Of a DNA stretch of 64,000 nucleotides, positions 52,670-62,849 are shown one piece after another. Each line of letters opens with the position of its first letter. Positions within the stretch are counted from its first letter, which is position 1. The DNA comes from Marinomonas hwangdonensis. GTDB taxonomy: Bacteria > Pseudomonadota > Gammaproteobacteria > Pseudomonadales > Marinomonadaceae. A model generated the notes under the pieces. That model worked only from the letters and a program-made list of their open reading frames with translations. It had not been told where the DNA came from and did no database searches. The stretch covers positions 1 to 64,000 of the forward strand of contig NZ_RIZG01000001.1 in the NCBI RefSeq assembly GCF_003721245.1, given 5' to 3'. The position numbers were made by a program, and so were the translations under genes.

Positions 52670-54076
52670 TTATAGGCTGTAGTACAATTCAAACTCAAGT
52701 GGGTGAGTTGTCATAGAGACACGACGTGCTTCAGCTGTTTTCAATTCGATGTAAGCATCGATCATGTCGTCAGAGAATACGCCACCTTGAGTCAAGAAAG
52801 CGCGGTCTTCATCTAGGCACTTAAGCGCTTCTTCAAGGCTAGCAGCCACAGTTGGGATCGCCAATGCTTCTTCAGCTGGAAGATCATACAAGTCTTTATC
52901 TGCCGCATCGCCAGGGTGAATCTTGTTTTTGATACCATCAATGCCTGCCATCAACATGGCAGAGAATGCCAAGTATGGGTTCGCGGTTGGATCAGGGAAA
53001 CGCGCTTCAATACGCTTGCCTTTAGGGCTGGCAACGTATGGGATACGGATAGAAGCAGAACGGTTACGTGCAGAGTAAGCCAACATAACAGGTGCTTCGA
53101 AATGTGGCACAAGACGCTTGTAAGAGTTAGTTGAAGCGTTAGTGAACGCGTTCAATGCTTTAGCGTGCTTAATGATACCACCGATGTAGTAAAGCGCCAT
53201 TTCAGATAGACCAGCATACTGATCACCAGCGAATTGGTTTTCACCGTTTTTCCAGAAAGACTGGTGAACGTGCATACCAGAACCGTTGTCACCAACGATT
53301 GGCTTAGGCATGAAAGTCGCTGTTTTACCGTAAGCATGTGCTACGTTGTGTACGCAGTACTTAAGAATTTGAACTTCGTCCGCTTTCTTAACCAGTGTGT
53401 TGAATTTCACGCCGATTTCGTTTTGACCAGAAGTCGCTACTTCGTGGTGGTGAACTTCGATAACCAAGCCCATTGTTTCCATCGCGCCACACATAGCTGC
53501 ACGTAGGTCATGGTGAGAATCGACTGGTGGTACTGGGAAGTAGCCGCCTTTTACGAAAGGACGGTGACCCATGTTGCCGCCTTCGAACTTCTTGTTAGAA
53601 GACCAAGCAGCTTCTTCAGAGTTGATCTCTACAGAACAACCAGACATGTCTGTTTTCCAACGAACGTCATCAAAGATGAAGAATTCTGGCTCAGGACCAA
53701 AGAAGGCTGTGTCACCAAGACCGGTTGATTTTAGGAATTCTTCTGCGCGTAATGCTACAGAGCGTGGGTCACGGTCGTAACCTTGCATAGTAGAAGGCTC
53801 GATAACGTTACAACGAACAATAACTGTTGGCTCTTCCGTGAAAGGGTCGATAATAGCTGTGTCATCTTGTGGCATCATGATCATGTCGGATTCATTAATG
53901 CCTTTCCAGCCAGAAATTGACGAACCGTCAAACATTTGACCATTCTCGAAAAACTCTTCGTCCACAGTTTTCGCAGGAATAGAGACGTGTTGTTCTTTGC
54001 CTTTGAAATCCGTAAAACGAAGGTCAACCCACTTCGCATCATGTTCCGCAATCAAGGCAAGAGTATTTTTTGACAT
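52670..54076 (-). CDS. glnA: Glutamine synthetase, type I
   Basis: Dodecameric enzyme of 468 residues that makes glutamine from glutamate, ammonia and ATP. Typical segments are [40 protein letters not shown] and the Glu-rich loop NRSASIRIP. The Tyr in [10 protein letters not shown] is the adenylylation site, so GlnE control is expected. It is upstream of ntrBC on the same strand, with a terminator between. A sigma-54 promoter and two NtrC-type sites precede it. Confidence 0.98.
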   Translation of the reverse strand: MSKNTLALIAEHDAKWVDLRFTDFKGKEQHVSIPAKTVDEEFFENGQMFDGSSISGWKGINESDMIMMPQDDTAIIDPFTEEPTVIVRCNVIEPSTMQGYDRDPRSVALRAEEFLKSTGLGDTAFFGPEPEFFIFDDVRWKTDMSGCSVEINSEEAAWSSNKKFEGGNMGHRPFVKGGYFPVPPVDSHHDLRAAMCGAMETMGLVIEVHHHEVATSGQNEIGVKFNTLVKKADEVQILKYCVHNVAHAYGKTATFMPKPIVGDNGSGMHVHQSFWKNGENQFAGDQYAGLSEMALYYIGGIIKHAKALNAFTNASTNSYKRLVPHFEAPVMLAYSARNRSASIRIPYVASPKGKRIEARFPDPTANPYLAFSAMLMAGIDGIKNKIHPGDAADKDLYDLPAEEALAIPTVAASLEEALKCLDEDRAFLTQGGVFSDDMIDAYIELKTAEARRVSMTTHPLEFELYYSL

Positions 54077-54152
54077 AGTTATTCTCCATTGGTCGTTAGT
54101 ACGAAATTAATGTTTATTAGTGCTTCAATACAAAGCGTATTGCCCAAGTATT

Positions 54153-54168
54153 TGCATAACCTGTGCCA
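54153..54168 (-). promoter_or_regulatory. Predicted sigma-54 promoter of glnA
   Basis: On the minus strand TGGCACAGGTTATGCA matches the -24/-12 consensus TGGCACN5TTGCA with one change. The -12 element is about 77 bases before the glnA ATG. Confidence 0.75.
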
Positions 54169-54274
54169 GATATGTGTGCGTCAAAATAAATCTATAAATA
54201 ACAATAACATAGAAAAAAGTGCAGCAAGGTTGTTTTTCCTATGTGCCATAATCGCCCATAAATATGAGAAAAAA

Positions 54275-54320
54275 GCGCTAAAATAGTGCGTCATTCTGTT
54301 TTTTTGCACTTTTTTTGTGC
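54275..54320. promoter_or_regulatory. Paired NtrC-type enhancer sites upstream of glnA
   Basis: GCGCTAAAATAGTGC (54275-54289) and GCACTTTTTTTGTGC (54306-54320) both fit the GCAC-N7-GTGC shape of NtrC sites. Their starts are 31 bp apart, about three helical turns, as at enteric glnA. They lie roughly 140 and 170 bp upstream of the predicted start point. The rest of 54077-54592 is AT-rich and shows nothing else. Confidence 0.65.
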
Positions 54321-54592
54321 GGTCAATGCTTCTTGCGTTCAAAGATGTGCATTTCGGTAGGTGGTCAAAAGAAACCATTTGTGGAAAAAATACAAAAGTA
54401 AACGAAATGTCCCCCATCATTATCACCTTCATGGCGAGGTTTTTGACTTAGGTCAAATATTATCCCTTTGATTCAACTTATTATCTTCCTCTGCTCGCTT
54501 AACCAAAACATTTTTCAATCTGCTCTCTGTTTTTAACCTGTGTACTTTATTGATCCATGCTTTTTGGATTTACCTGCTTAAAAGGAATTTGT

Positions 54593-56191
54593 ATGTCGCA
54601 CTATCAGTCTTCTGGGGCAGAGCGCCTTCTCAATCAAGATTCTAATGTACTGTCGATCACTGATCTTAATAGTGCAATCAAATACGTAAACCCTGAGTTC
54701 GAAGCGATTAGCGGGTATCAAAAAGAAGAATTGCTGGATAAGTATCACAAGGTGATTCGTCACGACGAGATGCCAAAGCATGCTTTTGAAGATCTCTGGC
54801 ATCATTTGAAGCAAGAAAAATCTTGGATGGGAATAGTGAAAAATCGCTGTAAGAATGGCGATTACTATTGGGTTGACGCTTATGTAAGCCCTATTGTGAA
54901 AAAGGGCCAGGTTGTTGAATATCAATCCGTTCGTCGCTGTTCAGACGACGTTATCAAAAAGCGAGCAGACGCCTTCTATCAAAATTTAAAAGACTCGCCA
55001 GAAAAAGCGAAGCGGCAGCTTAAAACACCTAAGTTCACGATAACTCAAAAAATGATGGCTTGGATAACCTTGTTGTTCGCTGTTTTTATGTCTGCTCGTT
55101 TGTTCGAGTCAGGGGCCATTCAAATAGCGCTAGAAATAACCGCCTATATGGTCTGTTTAATGGGAGTGGCTGCTCTTTTACGGCCATTAATGAAAGCTAT
55201 TGAAGCGACACGCGCTATCTCAAGTTCCCCGCTTGCTATGTATGTGTACACAGGGCGTACTGATGAAGCGGGTCAGATTTCACTGGCGATGTCTCGTTTG
55301 AAAGGAGAGACGTCGGCTATATTAGGACGCATTAATGATTTTTCAAAGCGTGTCTGGGAGCGACAGTCACAAGTGTGCCAAAGTGCCGAGGTTAAGCAGG
55401 AAGCGCTGGATAATTTATCGACGGACTTTGTTAGCATTAAACAAGCGACCGAAGAAATGGCTGGAGTGATCGAAGAGGTCGCTGCATCGACGCAACAAAG
55501 TGTTCGTGATTCACAGCAGGCCAGCGATAATATGCTGACCAGTTTGCAAGGGATGAAGCAAACACGGGAGGCTATGGAAAAAGTCAGCGCACAAGTTGAA
55601 GCGGCTCGTGAAGGACTTTCTCGTCTAAAAGAAGACAGCGATGCCATTACCTCGGTGGTAGAAGTCATCCGCGATGTTGCGGAACAAACGAATCTACTTG
55701 CCCTCAACGCAGCCATTGAAGCGGCACGAGCAGGAGATCAAGGTCGAGGTTTTGCTGTTGTAGCCGATGAGGTGCGAGGTTTAGCAAGTCGTACTTACCA
55801 TTCAACAGAAGACATAGTACAGGCCATCGAGCGTGTGCAAAAAGGGTCGATGAAAGCGCTACAACAGATGGAAGAAGCCTCTAAAGTGGCGCAACAAAGC
55901 CAAACTCAAACCACCGAAGCCGAAAAAGCGGCTGGCCTTGCCAAAGATAGCATGCAACTTATCCATCAGCAGTCACAAAATACCGCGGTGGCCATGGAGC
56001 AACAGAGCGCCTGTGCGAACGATATAAATCAACGTATATTGAATGCATCTATTGTGGTGGCTGAGCTGACTCGTCATGGTGAACAAGATGTTGTTGCGTG
56101 CGCCGAAGTGCATGAGATTGTTGATCAAATGGAGCGACTGGCATCCCAGTTTTGGGATCAAACATTGACATCACGAGAGCAGCAAGGATGA
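54593..56191 (+). CDS. Aer-like methyl-accepting chemotaxis protein with PAS domain
   Basis: Chemoreceptor of 532 residues. An N-terminal PAS domain (about 15-120; [37 protein letters not shown]) resembles the FAD-binding PAS of Aer. A hydrophobic hairpin near 155-205 anchors it with no periplasmic domain, and the cytoplasmic signalling domain has the hairpin tip [20 protein letters not shown] and [11 protein letters not shown]. It probably reports redox or oxygen state to CheA. AAGGAA before ATG 54593 decides the start over 54557. Confidence 0.88.
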   Translation: MSHYQSSGAERLLNQDSNVLSITDLNSAIKYVNPEFEAISGYQKEELLDKYHKVIRHDEMPKHAFEDLWHHLKQEKSWMGIVKNRCKNGDYYWVDAYVSPIVKKGQVVEYQSVRRCSDDVIKKRADAFYQNLKDSPEKAKRQLKTPKFTITQKMMAWITLLFAVFMSARLFESGAIQIALEITAYMVCLMGVAALLRPLMKAIEATRAISSSPLAMYVYTGRTDEAGQISLAMSRLKGETSAILGRINDFSKRVWERQSQVCQSAEVKQEALDNLSTDFVSIKQATEEMAGVIEEVAASTQQSVRDSQQASDNMLTSLQGMKQTREAMEKVSAQVEAAREGLSRLKEDSDAITSVVEVIRDVAEQTNLLALNAAIEAARAGDQGRGFAVVADEVRGLASRTYHSTEDIVQAIERVQKGSMKALQQMEEASKVAQQSQTQTTEAEKAAGLAKDSMQLIHQQSQNTAVAMEQQSACANDINQRILNASIVVAELTRHGEQDVVACAEVHEIVDQMERLASQFWDQTLTSREQQG

Positions 56192-56406
56192 ACATCGTTT
56201 TCATTTAAACGTTTTCTTAAATGCAGCCAAGAGCTTTGTCTGAGTTTTTAGAACTTTTTTCTTGAGTTTAATGGGATATTCATCAATATCAGGGTACAAT
56301 TGCGCGAATTTTACCCCGCACCAAGATCCGAGACGCTTGAAGAGCTTACCCGCCCATATCAAGCGGCGGTTTGTCTTTTTGCTTACGCTAATACAGAGAA
56401 TTATAA

Positions 56407-58227
56407 ATGTCTAATGATATCAATAAGTTACGTAACGTAGCTATTATCGCCCACGTTGACCATGGTAAAACAACCTTGGTTGATCAACTTCTAAGGCAAT
56501 CTGGTACGCTAGATCGTAAAGACCTTGGTTCAGAACGAATCATGGACTCCAACGATCAAGAAAAAGAGCGTGGCATTACCATTTTGGCAAAAAACACCTC
56601 GATAATGTGGAACGATTACCGTATTAATATCGTAGACACTCCTGGACACGCTGACTTCGGTGGTGAAGTTGAGCGCGTTTTGTCTATGGTTGACTCTGTA
56701 TTGCTTTTGGTTGATGCCGTTGATGGCCCTATGCCACAAACACGTTTTGTAACGTCTAAAGCGTTTGAGCGTGGCCTTCGTCCAATCGTGGTTATCAATA
56801 AGATTGACCGTCCGGGTGCTCGTCCTGATTGGGTAATGGACCAAGTTTTTGACTTGTTCGACAGCCTTGGTGCGACTGAAGATCAGTTAGATTTCCCTGT
56901 TATCTATGCTTCCGCCATTAACGGTATCTCTGGTGATGATCCAGAAGCCATGGCAGAAGACATGACACCGCTTTACCAAATGATCGTAGACAGCGTACCT
57001 GTGCCAGACGTAGATCCAGAAGGTATGTTCCAAATGCAGGTGTCTGCGTTGGACTATGATGCTTATGTGGGTGTTATCGGTATCGGCCGTATTACTCGTG
57101 GTAGCTTGTCGCCAAACCAACAGGTAGTCATTAAGTCTGCTGACGGTAAAGAACGTAAAGGTAAAGTACTAAACGTGAAGGGCTACCATGGTCTAGCACG
57201 CGTTGACACAGACAAAGCAGGTGCGGGTGATATCGTTTGTATTAATGGTATCGATGGTCTAAGTATTTCTGACACGCTATGTAATCCAGAATGTGTTGAA
57301 GCTTTACCAGCGTTGACGGTTGATGAGCCGACAGTCAGCATGACTTTTATGGTGAACGATTCTCCGTTTGCCGGTAAAGAAGGTAAATTTGTTACCTCTC
57401 GTAATATCAAAGACCGTCTTGATCAAGAGCTTATCCACAACGTAGCGCTTCGAGTACGTCAGGGTGATGCACCAGATAAGTTCATTGTTTCTGGTCGTGG
57501 TGAGCTTCACTTGTCTGTATTGATTGAAAACATGCGTCGTGAAGGCTTCGAAATGGGCGTTTCTCGTCCTGAGGTAGTCAAGAAAGAAGTTGATGGAAAG
57601 ATCCACGAACCGTTTGAGCAAGTGGTTATCGACGTAGAAGAGCAGCATCAAGGTTCTATCATGGAAGAGCTTGGCTTGCGTAAAGCCGAGTTGACTAACA
57701 TGGAACCCGATGGCAAAGGTCGCGTTCGTCTTGAGTTCATGTCACCTTCTCGTGGATTGATCGGCTTCCGTGGCTTATTCCTAACCTTGACTTCTGGTTC
57801 TGGTATCATGACCAGCGTGTTTGACCACTACGGTCCGGTAAAAGATGGTGATGTAGGTGGTCGTCAGAATGGCGTACTGATCAGTATGGTAACGGGTAAA
57901 ACAGCGGCATTCGCTTTGTTTAACCTACAAAGCCGTGGTCGCTTATTCTTAGGTCATGCGGTTGAAGTATACGAAGGTCAAGTTATCGGTATTCACTCAC
58001 GTGATAACGACTTATCTGTTAACCCAGTGAAAGGTAAGCAGTTAACCAACATGCGTGCTTCTGGTACAGATGAAGCTCTGACCTTGACGCCACCGATTCG
58101 TCATACTCTTGAGCAAGCGCTTGAATTTATCGAAGACGATGAGTTGGTAGAAGTGACACCAGAAAGCATCCGTATTCGTAAAAAACTATTGACTGAAAAC
58201 GAGCGTAAACGCGCTGGTCGTAAGTAA
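56407..58227 (+). CDS. typA: Translational GTPase TypA/BipA
   Basis: Ribosome-associated GTPase of 606 residues. G1 is [10 protein letters not shown]2 RGITI, G3 DTPGH and G4 NKID. Elongation-factor-like domains follow, with the TypA-specific C-terminal domain ([20 protein letters not shown]). It supports 50S assembly and growth at low temperature in other bacteria. It is a single gene; the 215 bases before it hold no other gene. Confidence 0.97.
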   Translation: MSNDINKLRNVAIIAHVDHGKTTLVDQLLRQSGTLDRKDLGSERIMDSNDQEKERGITILAKNTSIMWNDYRINIVDTPGHADFGGEVERVLSMVDSVLLLVDAVDGPMPQTRFVTSKAFERGLRPIVVINKIDRPGARPDWVMDQVFDLFDSLGATEDQLDFPVIYASAINGISGDDPEAMAEDMTPLYQMIVDSVPVPDVDPEGMFQMQVSALDYDAYVGVIGIGRITRGSLSPNQQVVIKSADGKERKGKVLNVKGYHGLARVDTDKAGAGDIVCINGIDGLSISDTLCNPECVEALPALTVDEPTVSMTFMVNDSPFAGKEGKFVTSRNIKDRLDQELIHNVALRVRQGDAPDKFIVSGRGELHLSVLIENMRREGFEMGVSRPEVVKKEVDGKIHEPFEQVVIDVEEQHQGSIMEELGLRKAELTNMEPDGKGRVRLEFMSPSRGLIGFRGLFLTLTSGSGIMTSVFDHYGPVKDGDVGGRQNGVLISMVTGKTAAFALFNLQSRGRLFLGHAVEVYEGQVIGIHSRDNDLSVNPVKGKQLTNMRASGTDEALTLTPPIRHTLEQALEFIEDDELVEVTPESIRIRKKLLTENERKRAGRK

Positions 58228-58302
58228 ATACAAGCCATGTGGTAAACATGGCTTAAAGAGCAGCAGCAAATGAGTTCATGCAAATGAGCTTGTGAGCGAC
58301 AG

Positions 58303-58329
58303 AAGCGCCTTCGGGCGCTTTTGTTTTTT
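58303..58329 (+). terminator. Terminator of typA with UUCG tetraloop
   Basis: AAGCGCC (58303-58309) pairs with GGCGCTT (58314-58320) around the stable loop TTCG, followed by a T-rich run to 58329. Confidence 0.85.
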
Positions 58330-58383
58330 CTAGCATTTGATAAAGTGAGGCGAGGCAGACGCACTCAACGAAAAGGAGTAAAC

Positions 58384-58818
58384 ATGAAACTGCTAGTACA
58401 AAGGGCATTAAACGCCAGTGTCGTAGTCGATAACGAAACCGTCGGCGCTATATCACACGGACAGCTGGTATTAGTTGGTATAGAAAAAGGCGATACAGAA
58501 GCCGATATGCAAAGATTGGCAGACAAGTTGTTGAAATATCGCATGTTTGGCGACAAAGACGGTAAGATGAACCTTAACGTGCAGCAAGTAAATGGCGGTG
58601 TGCTATTGGTGTCTCAATTCACCTTGGCTGCAGACACAAAAAAAGGACTTCGGCCTGGATTTTCAACCGCTGCCATACCAGAAGAGGCGGAAAGACTGTT
58701 TAATGATTTTGTAAGCAAAGTACGCGCCCAGTATGATCAGGTTGAAACCGGACGCTTTGCCGCCGACATGAAGGTGTCCTTCACCAACGACGGTCCAGTG
58801 ACCTTCATGCTTGAGTAA
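58384..58818 (+). CDS. dtd: D-aminoacyl-tRNA deacylase
   Basis: Homodimeric editing enzyme of 144 residues that removes D-amino acids (and glycine from tRNA-Ala) from tRNAs. The motifs SQFTLAAD and NDGPVTFMLE (cross-subunit Gly-Pro) are intact. AGGAG at eight bases decides ATG 58384; a longer open frame reaching 58321 crosses the typA terminator and was rejected. Confidence 0.96.
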   Translation: MKLLVQRALNASVVVDNETVGAISHGQLVLVGIEKGDTEADMQRLADKLLKYRMFGDKDGKMNLNVQQVNGGVLLVSQFTLAADTKKGLRPGFSTAAIPEEAERLFNDFVSKVRAQYDQVETGRFAADMKVSFTNDGPVTFMLE

Positions 58819-58864
58819 TTTTATAGGCTAAATCGTACTAACATGACCAAGGAGGGCTTAGCTT

Positions 58865-59464
58865 GTGTCAAATAAAACGCTCAATTACTACAATCAGCAT
58901 GCTCAAGATTTTAATGATTCAACATTAAATATTGATATGTCATCGCTGTATGGTGAGTTTCTTCCACTGATAGAGCCTTATGGCCATATTCTTGATGCGG
59001 GCTGCGGATCAGCACGCGATGCCATATATTTTAAACAACAAGGCTTTCGTGTTAGTGCTTTTGATGCGAGCGAGAAATTAGCCTCGATTGCTTCTCGAAA
59101 TTTAAATCAAGTTGTAGAAGTAAGCACATTTCAAACCATGAACTCACAAAATCAATACGACGGTATTTGGTGTTGTGCCAGTTTGTTACACGTCCCCAAG
59201 ATAGATTTGCCTCTTGCGTTCTTGAATCTACAAAATGCCATGACAAACAAAGGCGTTTTATATGTTTCGTTTAAATATGGCGATTTAGAGCGAGAGCAAA
59301 ACGGTAGAATATTTACAGATCTTAATGAAGCTATGTTAGAAAATTTAATTGCTAGGCTCGTAGAGCTAAAAATCGTTAAACAATGGCAAAGCGTTGACCA
59401 GCGACCAGATCGCAAAACGGAAATTTGGCTTAATGCGCTAATAAGAAAAGAGACAGAAAATTAG
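58865..59464 (+). CDS. Class I SAM-dependent methyltransferase
   Basis: Cytoplasmic methyltransferase-fold protein of 199 residues. Motif I is LDAGCGSARDA (residues 43-53; many relatives have GSGRD), motif II includes VSAFDAS, and a later segment is IWCCASLLHVPKIDLP. The substrate is not predictable; nothing marks it as a DNA methyltransferase (no DPPY or PCQ motif). GTG 58865 follows AAGGAGG. Its stop is directly followed by the ATG of the HNH-S24 gene. Family members are often found alone in gammaproteobacteria, so the pairing may or may not be functional. Confidence 0.82.
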   Translation: MSNKTLNYYNQHAQDFNDSTLNIDMSSLYGEFLPLIEPYGHILDAGCGSARDAIYFKQQGFRVSAFDASEKLASIASRNLNQVVEVSTFQTMNSQNQYDGIWCCASLLHVPKIDLPLAFLNLQNAMTNKGVLYVSFKYGDLEREQNGRIFTDLNEAMLENLIARLVELKIVKQWQSVDQRPDRKTEIWLNALIRKETEN

Positions 59465-61009
59465 ATGGATGGAATGATGCAGCGGCAACTGGATTTTATC
59501 TCCTACATACAGCGTATGTTAGTAGAAGGTGATTTTAGCGCTACATACAAATTTGCTCTGCTGCATGCTATAGCTGATGTGTGCATTGAGCAGCCGTTGA
59601 AATCGGATGAAGATAAACTGATTATAGAATTGCCTACATTGGCAGACAAAATGATTGATTTATATTGGTATCATGCAACGCCATTTTCTTCTGAGCAAAC
59701 AGGTGAGAATGCCTTGTTAAAACAAAACACAGGTAATCAGTCAAAGGTAATTCGTGTTTTATTTGAGTGTCAGCAAAATAATATTCGTAATTTTCGGCAG
59801 CTTAAACAAAGTGCTTTTTATCTGCCTACATTTAATGCCGCTATGACCACATTAAAAAATGGTCCGCTTTGGCGGTTACAGATATTGGCAAAGCAGGAAG
59901 AATGTTTTTTATATCCCCATACAAAAAGCACAAAATCTATTGTCTTAAATGCGGGTATTGCCAGTTGCTTTAGACGTTTTTACGATTTGGTCGTGTATTT
60001 GGCGAAAAACGCTTGGATCCAAAAAATACAAAGCATTAAGCATAATCAAGTGTTAATTGGGCCGCAGAGTCAATTACAGGATTTCTTGTTTGGTGTCGAT
60101 CGTAGTGTGCTTATCAAGGCAAAACCTGTGCTTGTGGAGCTGCAGTCTAACCGATGTTTTTATTGTCAAAAACCAATGAAAGGTGAAATAGAAGTCGATC
60201 ATTTTATTCCATTTGCTCGTTATTCTCACGATTTAGGTCATAATTTTGTGGCTGCTCATTCTGTCTGCAATAACAGCAAGCGCGACTTTCTAGCGGCACA
60301 ATTACATAGGGAGCGTTGGCAAGAACAAAATCTCGTGATTCATGAGCGTAGCCTGTCTGAAGCGCTTAGTCCATATTTTTACTGTGATGCCGATAAGTCT
60401 CAGGCTGTCAGTGATTGGGCCTATCAAGTTGCGTGTGTGAATGGTGCCAAGCTATGGCTAAGCAAAGACAGGTTTGAAGAGGCTAGGTCAGTCAGTAAAC
60501 TTTCCTTGTTAAACCAGATGGCGTCATTAGAAGTGAGGGCTCAAGACAATTCACATCATCAAAAGGTCGATATTTCTATTGCAGACTTTAGTACTCAATT
60601 ACCTTATTTCCCCAACTTAAAGATGGCATGTGGGCACTTTAAAACAGGTGACGACAGCGATGTTGAGTATATTGGTGTCCAAGATAACGTAGGCCGTTTC
60701 AGCCCTAGCAATCACTTTTTGGCAAGGGCGTCAGGTAATTCTATGAATGGTGGTAAAAATGCCATTTATGATGGGGATTTATTGTTGTTTGAATGGATTG
60801 CTGCTGATAAAGCTGGATCACTACAAGGTGCGACTGTTGCTATAGAGTGCGATGGATATGGCGATGAAAGCCAGTATTTGTTACGTAATGTGGAAAAAAT
60901 CGCGGAGGGCAGGTATCTGCTTATTGCGTATAACTCAGAGTATAGTGCTTTGGAATCAGACGAGTCTATGCGAACATTCGCTCGACTCGTTCGACGTATT
61001 GATAAATAA
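59465..61009 (+). CDS. HNH endonuclease fused to a LexA/UmuD-like S24 domain
   Basis: Protein of 514 residues. Residues 1-220 are helical and unrecognised. An HNH nuclease follows: CFYC (231-234), VDHFIPF (Asp245-His246), GHN and AHSVCNNSKRD (260-274). The C-terminal S24 domain has a Cys-Gly pair (389-390), SGNSM with the nucleophile Ser426, and YDGDLLLF. Cys-Gly lies 37 residues before the Ser, close to UmuD (Cys24, Ser60) and LexA (Ala84, Ser119). The position of the catalytic Lys appears to hold Arg474 (YLLRNVE). Suggested role: a nuclease restrained or released by self-cleavage. It starts at the base after the methyltransferase stop. Confidence 0.8.
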   Translation: MDGMMQRQLDFISYIQRMLVEGDFSATYKFALLHAIADVCIEQPLKSDEDKLIIELPTLADKMIDLYWYHATPFSSEQTGENALLKQNTGNQSKVIRVLFECQQNNIRNFRQLKQSAFYLPTFNAAMTTLKNGPLWRLQILAKQEECFLYPHTKSTKSIVLNAGIASCFRRFYDLVVYLAKNAWIQKIQSIKHNQVLIGPQSQLQDFLFGVDRSVLIKAKPVLVELQSNRCFYCQKPMKGEIEVDHFIPFARYSHDLGHNFVAAHSVCNNSKRDFLAAQLHRERWQEQNLVIHERSLSEALSPYFYCDADKSQAVSDWAYQVACVNGAKLWLSKDRFEEARSVSKLSLLNQMASLEVRAQDNSHHQKVDISIADFSTQLPYFPNLKMACGHFKTGDDSDVEYIGVQDNVGRFSPSNHFLARASGNSMNGGKNAIYDGDLLLFEWIAADKAGSLQGATVAIECDGYGDESQYLLRNVEKIAEGRYLLIAYNSEYSALESDESMRTFARLVRRIDK

Positions 61010-61058
61010 AAGACTTTAATAATGCTGCTGTTTTCGTCTGTCTTATAAATTGGCCAAC

Positions 61059-61844
61059 CTAAGACGTTTTAGTGGTTGCGTCGTTCTCTTCTGTTTCTTC
61101 GTTCTCCTCACTGCCATCGACAACCACTTTGACTGTTCGACCTGCGATAAGGCCTAGTTCAAACAGCATCCACATAGGGATGGCCAGTAGGGTTTGAGAA
61201 AATATGTCTGGAGGGGTGATTAACATACCGATGACGAAGCATCCGAGAAAAATGTAAGGGCGCTTTTTTGATAGGCTAGACACGGTTGTCACGCCGGCTT
61301 TAATCAATAGGTAAGTGGCGACTGGGATTTCAAAAGTAACGCCAAAAGCAAAAAAGAGTTTTAAAACAAAGTTGAGGTAATTATTTATGTCTGTCATAAC
61401 GGTGACTTCCCCAGGCCCAACGGTCGTGAAGAAACCAAAGATTAAGGGCAGCACTATGTAGTAAGCGAATAGCACGCCGGCATAGAAAAGAAAGATGCTG
61501 GAAATCAGCAGCGGGATGGCGATTTTCTTTTCTTTTTTGTATAGCGCGGGTGCGATAAATGACCATGCTTGAAACAGGGTGTAAGGAACAGACAGTAAAA
61601 ACGCCACAAAGAATGTCAGCTTAAGTGGGGCCAGAAAGGGCGATGCCACTTCGGTGGCGATTAAAGAGCTGCCCGCGGGCAGCAATAAGCGTAATGGCTC
61701 AGAAACAATTAAGTACAAATCGTTTGCGAAGGCATAGAGTCCAACAAACAGGATCAAAATAGCCAGTACTGATTTGAGTAAGCGGTTTCTTAGTTCAATG
61801 AGATGACTGACCAGCGGGGCTTGATTTGAAGTGTTTGTACTCAT
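61059..61844 (-). CDS. tatC: Sec-independent protein translocase TatC
   Basis: Polytopic membrane protein of 261 residues with six helices; it binds twin-arginine signal peptides. The N-terminal cytoplasmic HLIELRNRLLKS and FLLSVPYTLFQAWSFIAPALY (periplasmic loop) are diagnostic. The tail is rich in Glu and Thr. It is the last gene of tatABC and is convergent with the HNH-S24 gene, separated by 49 bases. Confidence 0.96.
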   Translation of the reverse strand: MSTNTSNQAPLVSHLIELRNRLLKSVLAILILFVGLYAFANDLYLIVSEPLRLLLPAGSSLIATEVASPFLAPLKLTFFVAFLLSVPYTLFQAWSFIAPALYKKEKKIAIPLLISSIFLFYAGVLFAYYIVLPLIFGFFTTVGPGEVTVMTDINNYLNFVLKLFFAFGVTFEIPVATYLLIKAGVTTVSSLSKKRPYIFLGCFVIGMLITPPDIFSQTLLAIPMWMLFELGLIAGRTVKVVVDGSEENEETEENDATTKTS

Positions 61845-61850
61845 ATGACG

Positions 61851-62261
61851 TCACATGTCCGCGTTGTGTTTGTTTGCTTTATCTTTTGTGGCTGAAGTAT
61901 CGGTTGTAGCTGAAGTATCTATAGTGTGTTGATCGTTATTGGTGCTGTTTGTTGGTGTGTCTATACGCGTGTTCGTCTCTATTGGCGCTTCTTCTGGTGC
62001 TTTTTCTGCAATAGGTAGAATCGTGTTTTGTATGGTGCGTTCTTCTTTCAGCAAACGTTGGTTCGTTTCGCTGATTTTTTGCTGCAACTCTTCTTGATCT
62101 AGTTGAGCGTTGATTTCCCTTTGTACGGTATTAATGCTGCGTTTTATTTTACGTATCCACAACCCCGCCATCTTGGCCGCATGGGGCAGGCGTTCGGGGC
62201 CTAGAACTAATAGGCCCACCACAAAAACAATGAGGAGTTCAGAAAAACCGATATCAAACAC
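61851..62261 (-). CDS. tatB: Sec-independent protein translocase TatB
   Basis: Membrane protein of 136 residues with one N-terminal helix (FDIGFSELLIVFVVGLLVLG), the GPERLP hinge and an amphipathic helix. A low-complexity Thr/Asn/Asp-rich tail follows. It forms the signal-peptide receptor with TatC. It lies three bases after tatA. Confidence 0.94.
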   Translation of the reverse strand: MFDIGFSELLIVFVVGLLVLGPERLPHAAKMAGLWIRKIKRSINTVQREINAQLDQEELQQKISETNQRLLKEERTIQNTILPIAEKAPEEAPIETNTRIDTPTNSTNNDQHTIDTSATTDTSATKDKANKHNADM

Positions 62262-62264
62262 AGA

Positions 62265-62486
62265 TTAGGCGCTCTTGTCGTCTTTTTTAACATCAGCGTC
62301 TATGACTTTATGCTGCTGCGCGGTTTTTTCTTCTTCGTTTTTTTCATCTTTATCAACGGCTTCTTTAAAGCCTTTTACTGCACTGCCTAGGTCGGAGCCT
62401 AAACCTTTCAGTTTTTTTGTGCCGAAAATAAGAATGATGATGGCCAATACGATGACAAGTTGCCAAATACTAATTCCACCGAACAT
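62265..62486 (-). CDS. tatA: Sec-independent protein translocase TatA
   Basis: Small pore-forming subunit of 73 residues: a short helix ([17 protein letters not shown]), the FGTKKL hinge, an amphipathic helix ([16 protein letters not shown]) and a charged tail. It is the first of the tatABC genes, 14 bases after hisE. Confidence 0.95.
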   Translation of the reverse strand: MFGGISIWQLVIVLAIIILIFGTKKLKGLGSDLGSAVKGFKEAVDKDEKNEEEKTAQQHKVIDADVKKDDKSA

Positions 62487-62500
62487 AATGTACTCCTACT

Positions 62501-62833
62501 TTATTCGCTACGACTGGCTTTTTCTTCTAAGCCTGATAAATTAAAACGGCGTGCTAACTCGTCTAGAACGGCTTCTGGGCCAAGGTTTAAATGAGATAAC
62601 ATAACCAATGTGTGGAACCAGAGATCCGCCGTCTCATAAATGAGGTCGGTCTTATCTCCTGATACAGCAGCGTCTTTCGCGGCTAGTATGGTTTCTACGC
62701 TTTCTTCGCCCACTTTTTCTAGGATCTTATTTAATCCTTTTGCATGCAGGCTAGCGACGTACGAGGTATCTACCCCAGCGACTTTACGTTGTTCTAAGGT
62801 CGCGGCCAATTCGGCTAAAACATCAGTTTTCAT
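62501..62833 (-). CDS. hisE: Phosphoribosyl-ATP pyrophosphatase
   Basis: Enzyme of 110 residues for the second step of histidine synthesis. The MazG-like helical fold shows [21 protein letters not shown] with the metal-binding Glu residues and [18 protein letters not shown] stand-alone hisE between ubiB and tatA is the usual arrangement in Pseudomonas and Oceanospirillales. Confidence 0.95.
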   Translation of the reverse strand: MKTDVLAELAATLEQRKVAGVDTSYVASLHAKGLNKILEKVGEESVETILAAKDAAVSGDKTDLIYETADLWFHTLVMLSHLNLGPEAVLDELARRFNLSGLEEKASRSE

Positions 62834-62849
62834 TATAGTCTCTTAATTG

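Noticed and set aside
54181-54432. 83-residue minus-strand open frame upstream of glnA
   Set aside because: It covers the NtrC sites, is AT-rich and has no ribosome site or family match.
58321-58383. Upstream extension of dtd
   Set aside because: It overlaps the typA terminator and lacks a ribosome site; ATG 58384 has AGGAG and matches the family N-terminus.
58865-61009. Prophage remnant suggested by the S24 (repressor-like) domain
   Set aside because: No helix-turn-helix, integrase, att repeats or phage structural genes are present; the S24 domain is joined to an HNH nuclease.
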